Part shown: positions 49,601 through 59,419 of the stretch, piece by piece
Layout: each line of letters starts with the position of its first letter
Numbering within the stretch: the first letter of the stretch is position 1
DNA from: UBA2357 sp041678045
GTDB taxonomy: Bacteria > Pseudomonadota > Gammaproteobacteria > Burkholderiales > Rhodocyclaceae
Length of the DNA: 64,000 nucleotides
Assembly: GCA_041678045.1 (NCBI GenBank)
Contig: JBAYOV010000002.1
Span: 1 to 64,000, forward strand
Reading direction: 5' to 3'
The notes under the pieces: model-generated
What the model was told of the DNA's origin: nothing
The model's database searches: none
The model's input: only the letters and a program-made list of their open reading frames with translations
Translations under genes and position numbers: made by a program

Positions 49601-50122
49601 TCAGTCCAGGCAGGCCTGGTGCAGGGCTTCGAGCCGACCCTGGGCGTCGAGGATGAAGTCGCACACTTCGCGCACTGCACCGCGTCCGCCCTCCTGCCGG
49701 GTGACCAGATGCACATGGCGCTTCACGAAGTCGTGTCCGTCTGCCGGGGTGGCGGAAAAGCCGCAGATGCGCAGAATGGGGAGATCCACGATGTCGTCGC
49801 CCATGTAGCCGGCCTCCTGGGCGTCCAGGCCCTTGCGGGCGAGCAGGTCGTAGAGGCAGGCGCGCTTGTCTTCCACGCCCATGTACAGGTCGTCGATGCC
49901 CAGGTTCTCGGCGCGCAGTTCGAGCGCCCGGGAGCTGCGGCCGCTGATGATGACCACCTCGATGCCGGCCTGTCGCAGCATCTTCAGGCCATGTCCGTCA
50001 AGACTGGAAAAGACCTTGATTTCTTCGCCCTGCGCGGTGAAGTAGAGACTGCCGTCGGTCATCACGCCGTCGACATCGAAGCCCATCAGCCGCAAGCGGG
50101 CGGCACGTTCGCGAACCTGCAT
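49601..50122 (-). CDS. kdsC: 3-deoxy-D-manno-octulosonate-8-phosphate phosphatase
   Basis: The 173-aa HAD phosphatase without a cap has motif I LMGFDVDGVMTDGSLYF, SSLDGHGLKMLRQAGIEVVIISGRSS, and YMGDDIVDLPILRICGFSATPADG. It dephosphorylates Kdo-8-phosphate in LPS synthesis. Its start codon overlaps the kdsD stop (TGATG). Confidence 0.96.
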   Translation of the reverse strand: MQVRERAARLRLMGFDVDGVMTDGSLYFTAQGEEIKVFSSLDGHGLKMLRQAGIEVVIISGRSSRALELRAENLGIDDLYMGVEDKRACLYDLLARKGLDAQEAGYMGDDIVDLPILRICGFSATPADGHDFVKRHVHLVTRQEGGRGAVREVCDFILDAQGRLEALHQACLD

Positions 50123-51117
50123 CAGATCACCTTTGCCTGCATCAGATCATGTGTGTTGAGTGCGCCCAGCAAGGCGCCGTCGGCGTCGAGTACCAGCAAC
50201 TGGCTGATGCGCAGCCGTTCCATCATTTCGGCGCCTTGCACGGCCAGGGCGTCGGGCGAGATGCTTTGCGGCGAGCGGGTCATGATTTCGCCGATCGGCG
50301 TGCCATGCACATCGAACCCGCGCTCGATTGCACGGCGCAGGTCGCCGTCGGTGAAGATGCCGGCGAGCTTGCCATTGCTGTCCTGCACGGCGGTCATGCC
50401 CAGTCCGCCCCGGGTCATTGCGAGCAGGGCCTGGCCGGCCGGTGCCGCGTCGCTGACCATGGGCACCCGGCTGGCCGGCCGCATGATGTCCCGTACATGG
50501 GTCAGCAGGCGGCGACCCAGGCTGCCGCCCGGGTGGGAACGGGCGAAGTCTTCGGCGCCAAAGCCGCGCGCATCGAGCACGGCCACCGCCAGCGCGTCGC
50601 CCAGTGCCAGGGCTGCGGTGGTGCTGGCGGTGGGGGCGAGATTGAGCGGGCAGGCCTCTTCGGCCACGGCCGCATCCAGATGCACGTCGGCCTCGCGGGC
50701 AAGCGGCGAGTCGGAACGTCCGGTCATGGCGATCAGGCGTGCGCCCTGACGCTTCACCAGCGGAACGATGGTGAGCACCTCTTCGCTTGCGCCGGAGTTG
50801 GACAGGGCAATCACGATGTCGTCGCTGGTGATCATGCCCAGGTCGCCGTGAGCGGCTTCGGCGGCATGCACGAAGTAGGCGGGTGTGCCAGTGCTGGCAA
50901 GGGTGGCGGCGAGCTTGCGGCCGATGTGCCCGGACTTGCCGATGCCGGTCACGATGACGCGCCCCCGGCGTTCGAGAATCATGCGCACCGCGCGCGCGAA
51001 GCCGGCATCCAGCCGGTCGGCCAGCGCGGCCACCGCTTCGGCTTCGATGCGCAGCACGCGCCGGGCCATTTCGAGTGGGTCCGGCAATGGACGGACAGGA
51101 GGCGAGGTTTCGGTCAT
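50122..51117 (-). CDS. kdsD: D-arabinose 5-phosphate isomerase
   Basis: The 331-aa protein has an N-terminal SIS domain (RGRVIVTGIGKSGHIGRKLAATLASTG, HAAEAAHGDLGM and IALSNSGASEEVL) and two C-terminal CBS domains (DIMRPASRVPMVSDAAPAGQAL and EIMTRSPQSISPDALAV). It makes arabinose-5-phosphate, the first precursor of Kdo. The Met at 51117 begins the conserved part; the frame to 51249 is unsupported. It heads the kdsD-kdsC-lptC-lptA operon and diverges from mlaF. Confidence 0.95.
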   Translation of the reverse strand: MTETSPPVRPLPDPLEMARRVLRIEAEAVAALADRLDAGFARAVRMILERRGRVIVTGIGKSGHIGRKLAATLASTGTPAYFVHAAEAAHGDLGMITSDDIVIALSNSGASEEVLTIVPLVKRQGARLIAMTGRSDSPLAREADVHLDAAVAEEACPLNLAPTASTTAALALGDALAVAVLDARGFGAEDFARSHPGGSLGRRLLTHVRDIMRPASRVPMVSDAAPAGQALLAMTRGGLGMTAVQDSNGKLAGIFTDGDLRRAIERGFDVHGTPIGEIMTRSPQSISPDALAVQGAEMMERLRISQLLVLDADGALLGALNTHDLMQAKVI

Positions 51118-51449
51118 GAGGCGACGGGCCCGCAGTGGGGCGGTTGTGGGAACGATGCAGGGACCGTTCCGGTCAGGGTTGGATCTCTGGAATCTCTCTG
51201 GACCTTGCAGTGTGCTGTACCCGCACTGCCGGGCGGGGCTGAACGGCAAAGTATATCAGAGCCCCGACCGGCGGGTTCGTGTTGCACCATGCATGATTGT
51301 GTGGTGAGCGATGGTGTGTCCGGCGAGGCGGGTCAGTGTGTTAGAATGTTCGTTCTATTTGCCCGAATGTGGCCCGACCCGTGCTGGCGCCGTGCTGTTG
51401 TTTTGCTGGTGACTGTCCGGGTGAGCGCCCGATTCATCATGGCTGACGT
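51118..51449. promoter_or_regulatory. Divergent intergenic region between kdsD and mlaF
   Basis: This 332-base stretch has no gene. For the plus strand, TGTTAGAAT (51339-51347) is an extended -10 element about 100 bases before mlaF, with no good -35. It overlaps a TAGAA/TTCTA inverted repeat (51342-51357). No clear promoter for kdsD was recognised. Confidence 0.45.
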
Positions 51450-52307
51450 ATGTCACTGATCCCTAAAGCGTCCTCGAACCCTTCCGTAGCTTCCATCACC
51501 TCCGGTGAGGCTTTGGTGCGGCTCCGTCAGGCGCGCTTTGCCTATGGCGAGCGTGAAATCCTCAGTGGCATCGACCTGGAGGTGAGGCGGGGGCAGGTGG
51601 TGGCGATCATGGGCGGCAGCGGCAGCGGCAAGACCACGCTGTTGCGCCTGATTGGCGGGCAGTTGCGCCCCTCGGCCGGGGAGGTGTGGGTGGATGGGCA
51701 GGCGGTGCCCGGGTTGGGGCGCGAGGCGCTGTACCGGATGCGCCGACGCATGGGCATGTTGTTCCAGTTCGGGGCGCTATTTACCGACATGTCGGTGTTC
51801 GACAACGTGGCTTTTCCGCTGCGTGAGCATACCGACCTGTCGCCCGAGCTGATTCATGATCTGGTGATGATGAAGCTGCAGGCGGTGGGGCTGCGCGGCG
51901 CGGCGCGACTGATGCCGGCCGAGCTGTCGGGGGGCATGGCGCGGCGGGTGGCGCTGGCACGGGCGGTGGCGCTCGATCCGATGCTGGTCATGTATGACGA
52001 ACCGTTTGCCGGGCTGGACCCGATCTCTCTCGGGGTGGTGGGGCAGCTCATCCGCCGGCTCAACGATGCGCTGGGGGCCTGCTCCATCCTGGTCACTCAC
52101 GATGTGCAGGAGTCGCTGGAAATTGTCGATTATGTGTATTTCGTCTCCTCGGGGCGCATCGTTGCGCAGGGCACGCCCGACGAGATCCGGGCTTCGACCG
52201 ATCCCTTCGTGCATCAGTTCGTGCATGCCGAGGCCGATGGGCCGGTGCCGTTCCATTATCCGGCGCCGCCCATGGCCGCAAGCCTGATTGGCGGAGGTGG
52301 GCAATGA
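51450..52307 (+). CDS. mlaF: Phospholipid ABC transporter ATP-binding protein MlaF
   Basis: The 285-aa ATPase has Walker A IMGGSGSGKTTLLRLIGG, the Q-loop FQFGALFTDMSVFDNVAFPLREHT, signature LSGGMARRVALARA, and Walker B LVMYDEPFAGLDPIS. It energises phospholipid movement by the MlaFEDB complex that keeps outer-membrane asymmetry. It begins the operon mlaFEDACB and overlaps mlaE by four bases. Confidence 0.97.
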   Translation: MSLIPKASSNPSVASITSGEALVRLRQARFAYGEREILSGIDLEVRRGQVVAIMGGSGSGKTTLLRLIGGQLRPSAGEVWVDGQAVPGLGREALYRMRRRMGMLFQFGALFTDMSVFDNVAFPLREHTDLSPELIHDLVMMKLQAVGLRGAARLMPAELSGGMARRVALARAVALDPMLVMYDEPFAGLDPISLGVVGQLIRRLNDALGACSILVTHDVQESLEIVDYVYFVSSGRIVAQGTPDEIRASTDPFVHQFVHAEADGPVPFHYPAPPMAASLIGGGGQ

Positions 52308-53098
52308 ACTGGTTGATGGCGCGGGTGCAGGCGCTGGGCGGCAGGGTGGTCGATGGGGTGTGGCGGCTCGGTTTTGCGGCACGCTTCCTGGCCTTGTTGC
52401 TGCTGTATTCGGGGCAGTCCTTCCGGCGCTTGCACCTGACGATTCGTGAAATCTATTTCAGTGGTGTGCTTTCGCTGCTGATCATTGTCGTGTCCGGGCT
52501 GTTCGTCGGCATGGTGCTTGGCCTGCAAGGCTATGAAACCCTGCAGCGCTTCGGTTCGGGCGATGCGCTGGGCGTGCTGGTGGCCCTGTCGCTGGTGCGC
52601 GAGCTCGGGCCGGTGGTGGCAGGCCTGCTGTTTGCCAGCCGTGCCGGATCGGCCGTGACGGCCGAAATCGGTCTGATGAAGGTGACCGAGCAGCTCAAGG
52701 CGATGGACATGATGGCGGTCAGTCCGATTGCCCGGGTGGTGGCGCCGCGTTTCTGGGGTGGGGTCATTTCCATGCCCTTGCTGGCAGCGATTTTCTCGGT
52801 GATGGGCGTGTTCGGTGGCTGGCTGATCGGGGTGGTGGTGATCGGCGTGGACGAGGGCGCGTTCTGGTCGCAGATGCAGGCAGCGGTAGACTTCCGCTAC
52901 GACGTTCTGAATGGCGTGATCAAGAGCGTGGTGTTCGGTTTTGCGGTGGCGCTGATCGCGGTGTTCGAGGGCTATGACTGCACGCCTACCGCAGAGGGGG
53001 TGTCGCGTGCGATCACCCGCACGGTGGTCAGTTCGGCGCTGGTGATCCTGGCGCTGGACTTCATTCTTACTTCTTTCATGTTTCGGGGTGGATCTTGA
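52304..53098 (+). CDS. mlaE: Phospholipid ABC transporter permease MlaE
   Basis: The 264-aa permease has the MlaE signature: FRRLHLTIREIYFSGVLSLLIIV, LVRELGPVVAGLLFASRAGSAVTAEIGLMKVTEQL (positions ~96-130) and VVAPRFWGGVISMPLLA, with five membrane helices. It forms the channel of the Mla transporter. Start and stop overlap mlaF and mlaD by four bases each. Confidence 0.97.
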   Translation: MNWLMARVQALGGRVVDGVWRLGFAARFLALLLLYSGQSFRRLHLTIREIYFSGVLSLLIIVVSGLFVGMVLGLQGYETLQRFGSGDALGVLVALSLVRELGPVVAGLLFASRAGSAVTAEIGLMKVTEQLKAMDMMAVSPIARVVAPRFWGGVISMPLLAAIFSVMGVFGGWLIGVVVIGVDEGAFWSQMQAAVDFRYDVLNGVIKSVVFGFAVALIAVFEGYDCTPTAEGVSRAITRTVVSSALVILALDFILTSFMFRGGS

Positions 53099-53562
53099 GC
53101 CGGACGACAATTGATCTATGGACGGGGCTGTTCGTGCTGATCGGCATCGCAGCGCTGTTCTTTCTGTCCCTGCGGGTGGGCAGCTTTTCCGGGGGGCATT
53201 TTCAGGACGCATACAGCGTGCGTGCGCAGTTCGACAACATCGGCGGACTGAAGGTGCGTGCGCCGGTGAAGAGTGCGGGGGTGGTGGTGGGGCGGGTCAG
53301 TGAGATCCGCTTCAACACCGATTCGTATCGCGCCGAGGTGGTGTTCACCATCGATCGCCGCTATCCGTTTCCGCGTGATACGATCGCGTCCATCCTGACG
53401 TCCGGGCTGCTCGGCGAGCAGTACATCGGGCTCGATCCCGGCGGTGACATCGAGATGCTGGAGGATGGCGAGGCGGTGATGATCACCCAGTCTGCGGTGG
53501 TGCTCGAAAAGCTGATCGGGCAGTTCATGTTTGACCGCGCGGCCGAAGCGCCCGCCAACTGA
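53095..53562 (+). CDS. mlaD: Outer-membrane lipid asymmetry protein MlaD
   Basis: The 155-aa protein has one N-terminal membrane helix (LWTGLFVLIGIAALFFLSL) and an MCE domain (YSVRAQFDNIGGLKVRAPVKSAGVVVGRVSEIRF) with SILTSGLLGEQYIGLDPGG. Six copies form the periplasmic lipid ring on MlaE. The TTG start at 53095 overlaps the mlaE stop. Length is normal for the short MlaD form. Confidence 0.96.
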   Translation: MSRTTIDLWTGLFVLIGIAALFFLSLRVGSFSGGHFQDAYSVRAQFDNIGGLKVRAPVKSAGVVVGRVSEIRFNTDSYRAEVVFTIDRRYPFPRDTIASILTSGLLGEQYIGLDPGGDIEMLEDGEAVMITQSAVVLEKLIGQFMFDRAAEAPAN

Positions 53563-53598
53563 AGCCCCCTGGGGTAGATTCATTCCATTTTCCTGATC

Positions 53599-54375
53599 AT
53601 GACCAACGATAATAATCGCCTCGGCCGTCTGGCCTGTGGTGCAGTACTGGCAGTGGCTCTGCTTGTGAGCGGCTGTGCCAGCCGTCCGGCCAACCCCGAC
53701 GATCCGCTGGAAGGCTTCAACCGGGCGATGTATGGCTTCAACGACCGGGTGGACCGCGCGGTGCTGAAGCCGGCAGCCGAGATTTATGAAGCAGTCACGC
53801 CGTCGCCGGTGCGTACGGGGGTGGGCAACTTCTTCAGCAACCTGGGCGATGTGTGGATTGGCGCCAACAACATCCTGCAGGGGAAGGTGGCCGACGGTCT
53901 GTCGGACTGGATGCGGGTGGCGCTGAACTCCACCTTCGGTCTTGCGGGGCTGCTCGATATCGCCACCGAAGCCGGTTTGCCCAAGCATGACGAGGACTTT
54001 GGTCAGACCCTGGCCGTCTGGGGCGTGGGCGAGGGGCCCTATGTGGTGGTGCCCTTCTTCGGGCCGCGCACCCTGCGCGACGCGGCAGCGATTCCGGTCA
54101 ACATGTACGAGGACGATGTCTGGGGTATCGACCATGTGCGTACCCGCAACAGCATGGTCGGCCTGCGCCTGGCGCACCAGCGCTCACGTCTGCTCGGGCT
54201 CGATCAGACGCTGGAGACCGCGACCACCGACCCCTATGCGTATGTGCGCGATTTTTACCTGCAGCAGCGTCGCTACAAGGTCTTCGATGGCAATGTGCCG
54301 GTCGGTTACGACGATGAAGACTGGATGGACGACGATGAGGATGCACCGGCCTTCGTGCCCAGTGGGCGAAACTGA
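53599..54375 (+). CDS. mlaA: Outer-membrane lipoprotein MlaA (VacJ)
   Basis: The 258-aa lipoprotein has a lipobox signal (AVLAVALLVSGC) and the VacJ domain: DDPLEGFNRAMYGFNDRVDRAVLKP, GVGNFFSNLGDVWIGANNILQGK and DFGQTLAVWGVGEGPYVVVPFFGPRTLRDA. It removes mislocalised phospholipids from the outer leaflet and passes them to MlaC. The C terminus is acidic (DDEDWMDDDEDAPAF). It is set inside the mla operon, unlike in E. coli. Confidence 0.96.
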   Translation: MTNDNNRLGRLACGAVLAVALLVSGCASRPANPDDPLEGFNRAMYGFNDRVDRAVLKPAAEIYEAVTPSPVRTGVGNFFSNLGDVWIGANNILQGKVADGLSDWMRVALNSTFGLAGLLDIATEAGLPKHDEDFGQTLAVWGVGEGPYVVVPFFGPRTLRDAAAIPVNMYEDDVWGIDHVRTRNSMVGLRLAHQRSRLLGLDQTLETATTDPYAYVRDFYLQQRRYKVFDGNVPVGYDDEDWMDDDEDAPAFVPSGRN

Positions 54376-54481
54376 GCCCCGGTCGCACTGTCCGACAGTG
54401 ACTGAACAGCGTGTCTTTGCTCGCGCTGAGCCGATCCGGACGGCAGCAGGGGGCAAGGCCAATCAATCTGGAGTCAATTCA

Positions 54482-55111
54482 ATGGTAAAGCGTTTCAACA
54501 AGTGGTTTTTCTGCGCCTTGCTGGCCTGTCTGCCCGTGCTGGCGCTGGCCAGTGGTGAGCGTCCCGATGTGCTGGTGCAGCGCATTTCCGATGAGGTGCT
54601 GGAAATTGTCCGCAACGACACCCAGTTGCGCGCAGGCAATACCGACGAGGCCATCCGCCTGGTCGAAGAGGTGGTGCTGCCGCACTTCAACTTCCGCCGC
54701 ATGACCATGCTGGCCGTTGGACGTGACTGGCGCGATGCCTCGCCGGATCAGCAGCAAAAACTGATGGACGCCTTCTATAACCTGCTGGTGCGCACGTACT
54801 CCAACGCGCTCACCCAATATCGTGACCAGACCATCCACTTCAAGCCCTTCCGCATGAACGAGGGCGACCGGACGGTGCGGGTGCTGAGCGAGATCCGCCA
54901 GTCCGGCGCACAGCCGATCGAGGTGGATTACACCCTGGAGTTGGGCAGCGATGGCTGGAAGGTGTTCGACATTGCGGTGGCCGGCGTGAGCCTGGTGACC
55001 AACTACCGCAGCACCTTTGCCCAGGAAATCCGCAGTGGCGGCATCGACGGGTTGATCCGCTCCCTCGAGAGCCGCGCCGAGCAGGCCCGCACGCAAGCCG
55101 AGGCGTCCTGA
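54482..55111 (+). CDS. mlaC: Periplasmic phospholipid-binding protein MlaC
   Basis: The 209-aa protein has a signal peptide (WFFCALLACLPVLALA) and the Tol-Tol-Ttg2 domain: LVEEVVLPHFNFRRMTMLAVGRDWRDASPDQQQKL, LVRTYSNALTQY and IEVDYTLELGSDGWKVFDIAVAGVSLVTNYR. It ferries phospholipid between MlaA and the MlaFEDB complex. A 106-base gap separates it from mlaA; a long in-frame upstream extension is a shadow. Confidence 0.96.
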   Translation: MVKRFNKWFFCALLACLPVLALASGERPDVLVQRISDEVLEIVRNDTQLRAGNTDEAIRLVEEVVLPHFNFRRMTMLAVGRDWRDASPDQQQKLMDAFYNLLVRTYSNALTQYRDQTIHFKPFRMNEGDRTVRVLSEIRQSGAQPIEVDYTLELGSDGWKVFDIAVAGVSLVTNYRSTFAQEIRSGGIDGLIRSLESRAEQARTQAEAS

Positions 55112-55114
55112 GCG

Positions 55115-55423
55115 ATGGCCGTCACCGAAACCCGGGGCAGACTGGCGCCGCAGGGTGCGCTCACCATGGTCACTGCGTCGACCGTGCATGCGCAGGGGCG
55201 GGCGCTGGCCGCACAGGGTGACCTGCTGGTGGATCTGTCTGACGTCTCCGAGGCCGATTCGAGCGCACTGGCGCTATTGTTCGACTGGATGCGGGTGGCC
55301 GCTGCGGCTGGTCACCCTGTGTGGCTGACCGGCCTGCCGGCCGGGCTGGACAGCCTGGCCGAGCTGTACGGCGTGCGCGAACTGCTGCCCGGTCCGCCGC
55401 CCAGTGTGCCTGAGCCTTGCTGA
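55115..55423 (+). CDS. mlaB: STAS domain protein MlaB
   Basis: The 102-aa protein has a STAS fold: GRLAPQGALTMVTASTVHAQGRALAAQGDLLVDLSDVSEADSSALALLF, with the conserved Asp-Ser-Ser region at about residue 48. MlaB binds MlaF and stabilises the transporter. It lies three bases after mlaC. Identification depends strongly on position, since STAS domains are variable. Confidence 0.88.
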   Translation: MAVTETRGRLAPQGALTMVTASTVHAQGRALAAQGDLLVDLSDVSEADSSALALLFDWMRVAAAAGHPVWLTGLPAGLDSLAELYGVRELLPGPPPSVPEPC

Positions 55424-55457
55424 TGTCCCTGTCTCCTGCTCCTTGCTTGCCCGCCGC

Positions 55458-56384
55458 ATGACTGTGTCTGTTTCTTCTGCTGCTCCGGCCACGCCCGCCA
55501 TTCGCATCGATTCGGTGTCGAAGCGTTACGCTTCGTTCAGCGCCCTGTCCAGTGTCAGTCTGGAGGTGGCGCAGGGCGAGTTCTTTGGCCTGCTCGGCCC
55601 CAACGGGGCGGGCAAGACCACGCTGATTTCCTCCATGGCCGGTCTGGTGCGCCCGACTTCGGGTTCGATTTCGATCATGGGCCACGATGTGGTGACCGAG
55701 TATCGTCAGGCGCGCCGGCAACTGGGCGTGGTACCGCAGGAGCTGGTGTTCGATCCGTTCTTCTCGGTGCGCGAGTTGCTGCGCATCCAGTCCGGTTATT
55801 TCGGCATCCGGCGCAACGATGACTGGATCGATGAGATCCTCGGGCATCTCGATCTGCTGCACAAGGCCGATGCGAACATGCGCACCCTCTCGGGTGGCAT
55901 GAAGCGCCGGGTGCTGGTGGCGCAGGCGCTGGTGCATAGACCTCCGGTGATCGTCCTTGACGAGCCGACTGCCGGGGTGGATGTCGAGTTGCGTCAGGGG
56001 CTGTGGCAGTTCATTCGCAAGCTCAACCGCGACGGCCATACCATCGTGCTCACGACCCACTATCTGGAAGAGGCCGAAACCCTGTGCGGGCGGATCGCCA
56101 TGCTCAAGGGCGGACGCATCGTGGCGCTGGAGCGCACCGAGGTGCTGCTGCGGCAGTTTGCCTCGCATAGCCTGGGGGTGCGCCTGAGCGCACCGGAGAA
56201 GGGCCTGGCCCTGGGGGGCGTGCCGGATGAGTCGGGGCGGGGGGTGCGCTTTGCCTTCGAGGCCTATGCCGAGGTGGAGCAGATTCTGGCCCGACTGCGC
56301 GAGGCGGGGGCGGGCATCGAGGAGATTGTCGTCGGCGAGGCCGATCTCGAACAGGTTTTCGTTGAGGTGATGAACCGTGAGTGA
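55458..56384 (+). CDS. ABC transporter ATP-binding protein, YadG-like
   Basis: The 308-aa ATPase has IRIDSVSKRYASFSALSSVSLEVAQGE, Walker A LLGPNGAGKTTLIS, LSGGMKRRVLVAQALVH and Walker B VIVLDEPTAGVDVELRQ, with a C-terminal DrrA-like extension (EIVVGEADLEQVFVEVM). It pairs with the downstream ABC-2 permease, with which it overlaps by eight bases. The substrate of YadGH-type exporters is not established. The ATG at 55458 begins the conserved part. Confidence 0.92.
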   Translation: MTVSVSSAAPATPAIRIDSVSKRYASFSALSSVSLEVAQGEFFGLLGPNGAGKTTLISSMAGLVRPTSGSISIMGHDVVTEYRQARRQLGVVPQELVFDPFFSVRELLRIQSGYFGIRRNDDWIDEILGHLDLLHKADANMRTLSGGMKRRVLVAQALVHRPPVIVLDEPTAGVDVELRQGLWQFIRKLNRDGHTIVLTTHYLEEAETLCGRIAMLKGGRIVALERTEVLLRQFASHSLGVRLSAPEKGLALGGVPDESGRGVRFAFEAYAEVEQILARLREAGAGIEEIVVGEADLEQVFVEVMNRE

Positions 56385-57177
56385 TGGTGCGGGCATGCGG
56401 GGCGATCCGCACATTTCGCCGTGGACCGGCTTTCGCACGCTGCTCTACAAGGAAGTGCTGCGCTTCTGGAAGGTGGCTTTCCAGACGATTGCCGCGCCGG
56501 TGCTCAATGCGCTGCTGTTTCTGCTGATTTTCTCCCATGTGCTCGACCGCCATGTGACCGTGTATGGCGATATTGCCTACACCAGCTTTCTGGTGCCCGG
56601 GCTGGTGATGATGTCGCTGCTGCAGAACGCCTTTGCCAACAGTTCGTCGTCGCTGATTCAGAGCAAGATTACCGGTAACATCATCTTCGTGCTGCTGCCA
56701 CCGATCTCGTATGTGGAGTTCTACGCTGCGTATGTGCTGGCTTCGGTGCTGCGCGGCCTGTTCGTCGGGGTGGGGGTGTGGCTGGTGGCGCTGCCCTTTG
56801 TCGATCTGCCGATGGCCCATCCGCTGTGGGTGCTGGCGTTTGCGGTGTTCGGCGGTGGCATTCTCGGCTCGATGGGGGTGCTTGGTGGCATCTGGGCCGA
56901 GAAGTTCGACCAGTTGTCGGCTTTCCAGAATTTTCTGATCATGCCGCTCACGATGCTGTCCGGCGTGTTCTACTCGATTCATTCGCTGCCGCCGTTGTGG
57001 CAGGATGTGTCGCATGTGAACCCTTTCTTCTTCATGATCGATGGCTTCCGTTACGGCTTTTTCGGTCAGTCCGATGTATCGCCCTGGCTGAGCCTGGGCG
57101 TGGTGGGGTTTTGTTTTGTATTCCTCGCAGTACTGACCCTGGCCGTGCTGGCGCGGGGCTACAAGCTGCGGGCCTGA
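56377..57177 (+). CDS. ABC-2 type permease, YadH-like
   Basis: The 266-aa permease has six hydrophobic segments and the ABC-2 signature region: FRTLLYKEVLRFWKVAFQTIAAPVLNALLFLLIF, FLVPGLVMMSLLQNAFANSSSSLIQ and FLIMPLTMLSGVFYSIHSLP. A GTG start at 56377 overlaps the ATPase gene. Together they form an exporter of unknown substrate that is a regular neighbour of mla and murA in Betaproteobacteria. Confidence 0.92.
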   Translation: MSDGAGMRGDPHISPWTGFRTLLYKEVLRFWKVAFQTIAAPVLNALLFLLIFSHVLDRHVTVYGDIAYTSFLVPGLVMMSLLQNAFANSSSSLIQSKITGNIIFVLLPPISYVEFYAAYVLASVLRGLFVGVGVWLVALPFVDLPMAHPLWVLAFAVFGGGILGSMGVLGGIWAEKFDQLSAFQNFLIMPLTMLSGVFYSIHSLPPLWQDVSHVNPFFFMIDGFRYGFFGQSDVSPWLSLGVVGFCFVFLAVLTLAVLARGYKLRA

Positions 57178-57189
57178 AGGATTGGATGA

Positions 57190-57450
57190 ATGATGTTTGA
57201 AGCAGCCGAGATCAAGCGCCTGATTGGCGAGGGGATGCCGTGCGAGTTCGTGGAGATTGCGGGCGACGATGGCGTGCATTTCACCGGGATCGTGGTGAGT
57301 GGCACGTTCGAGGGCATGAGCCGGGTGCGCCAGCACCAGGCAGTGTATGCCACGCTGGGCGCCTTGATGGGCCACGAGATACACGCCCTGCAACTGCAGA
57401 CCTACACCCCGGCACAGTGGGCGCAGGCGCGCCAGGAACTGGGGCTGTGA
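57190..57450 (+). CDS. ibaG: BolA family protein, IbaG-like
   Basis: The 86-aa protein has the BolA fold: EIKRLIGEGMPCEFVEIAGDDGVHFTGIVVSGTFEGMSRVRQHQAVYATLGALMGHEIHALQLQTYTP, positions ~7-75, including the conserved RVRQHQ helix. BolA/IbaG proteins bind iron-sulfur clusters with monothiol glutaredoxins. The place directly before murA is the classic IbaG (YrbA) position. A double ATG makes 57190 or 57193 the start. Confidence 0.93.
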   Translation: MMFEAAEIKRLIGEGMPCEFVEIAGDDGVHFTGIVVSGTFEGMSRVRQHQAVYATLGALMGHEIHALQLQTYTPAQWAQARQELGL

Positions 57451-57457
57451 CTGCGTG

Positions 57458-58708
<1,251 letters not shown>

Positions 58709-58787
58709 GTGAGTGTGCCGGGGGGCGCTGCCATGCCGGGTGCCCTGGCCATGCTGGCAGGCTGCCCGGCTGCAAGTGTCAAGCCGC

Positions 58788-59189
58788 TCAGGCTTCGGGC
58801 GAGGCGCTGTCCGGTTGACGGATGATCTCCAGTACTTCGAGTTTGACCGTACGGCCGTCGGTGCTGGTCCAGTCGATGTGCTGGCCGACAGCCAGTCCGA
58901 GCAGGGCGCTGCCGGCAGGGGTGAAGATGGAAACGCGGCCTGCGCCGTCCGGATTGCCCGGATAGACCAGGGTGAGTTCGTATTCGCGGCCGCTCGGATG
59001 CTCGCAGAAGCGGGCGCAGGTGTTCATGCGAATGACGTTGGCTGGCATGTCCTCGTCGTCGCGGATGTCGGCGCGGTCGAGTTCGTCGCGCAGTCCGTTC
59101 AGGTCGCTGCGGTTGCGTGCGGCAGGGGCCGCGAGCAGGGCTTCCAGGCGTTCGAGATCGCCCGATGAGATGATGATCTCGGGTTTCAT
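58788..59189 (-). CDS. rnk: Nucleoside diphosphate kinase regulator (Rnk)
   Basis: The 133-aa protein has a short N-terminal helix pair (SSGDLERLEALLAAPA) and a GreA/GreB C-terminal-like domain (REYELTLVYPGNPDGAGRVSIFTPAGSALLGLAVGQHIDW). Rnk binds RNA polymerase and affects nucleoside diphosphate kinase levels. It is transcribed against murA and the his genes. A terminator-like hairpin stands in its 5' region. Confidence 0.92.
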   Translation of the reverse strand: MKPEIIISSGDLERLEALLAAPAARNRSDLNGLRDELDRADIRDDEDMPANVIRMNTCARFCEHPSGREYELTLVYPGNPDGAGRVSIFTPAGSALLGLAVGQHIDWTSTDGRTVKLEVLEIIRQPDSASPEA

Positions 59190-59237
59190 AGATGTGTCGC
59201 TCAGTGAAAGAGTGTTGGTCGGTGCGGCTGGAAAAGT

Positions 59238-59270
59238 AAAAAAGGCTGAACCCGCCGCAGGAGTTCAGCC
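59238..59270 (-). terminator. Terminator-like hairpin in the rnk 5' region
   Basis: GGCTGAAC and GTTCAGCC form a perfect 8-bp stem (59270-59263 with 59251-59244 on the minus strand) followed by six T residues. It points towards rnk and lies 49 bases before its ATG, so it may attenuate rnk or end a short transcript. Confidence 0.7.
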
Positions 59271-59304
59271 AATGTTGTGAAGGCTATCATGCTGCGACGC
59301 GGGT

Positions 59305-59310
59305 TACAAT
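59305..59310 (+). promoter_or_regulatory. Candidate -10 box of the hisGD unit
   Basis: TACAAT lies 110 bases before the hisG start; no good -35 is visible. On the other strand TTGATA (59332-59327) with TGTAAC (59308-59303), spacer 18, could drive the rnk leader. Confidence 0.35.
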
Positions 59311-59419
59311 CTCGGCTGCAGGTTCTTATCAATCGCATTCCGCCCGATGCCATCCGGTTTGCCGCCCTGTGTGGCGTCCGGCCGTCGGGACAGGAGCACC
59401 AGACAATGAGTTTTCGTCC

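Noticed and set aside
51300..51450. Small plus-strand frame and possible LexA-like site (GAATGTTCGTTC)
   Set aside because: The site does not match a LexA consensus and the frame has no coding character; only a -10-like element is kept.
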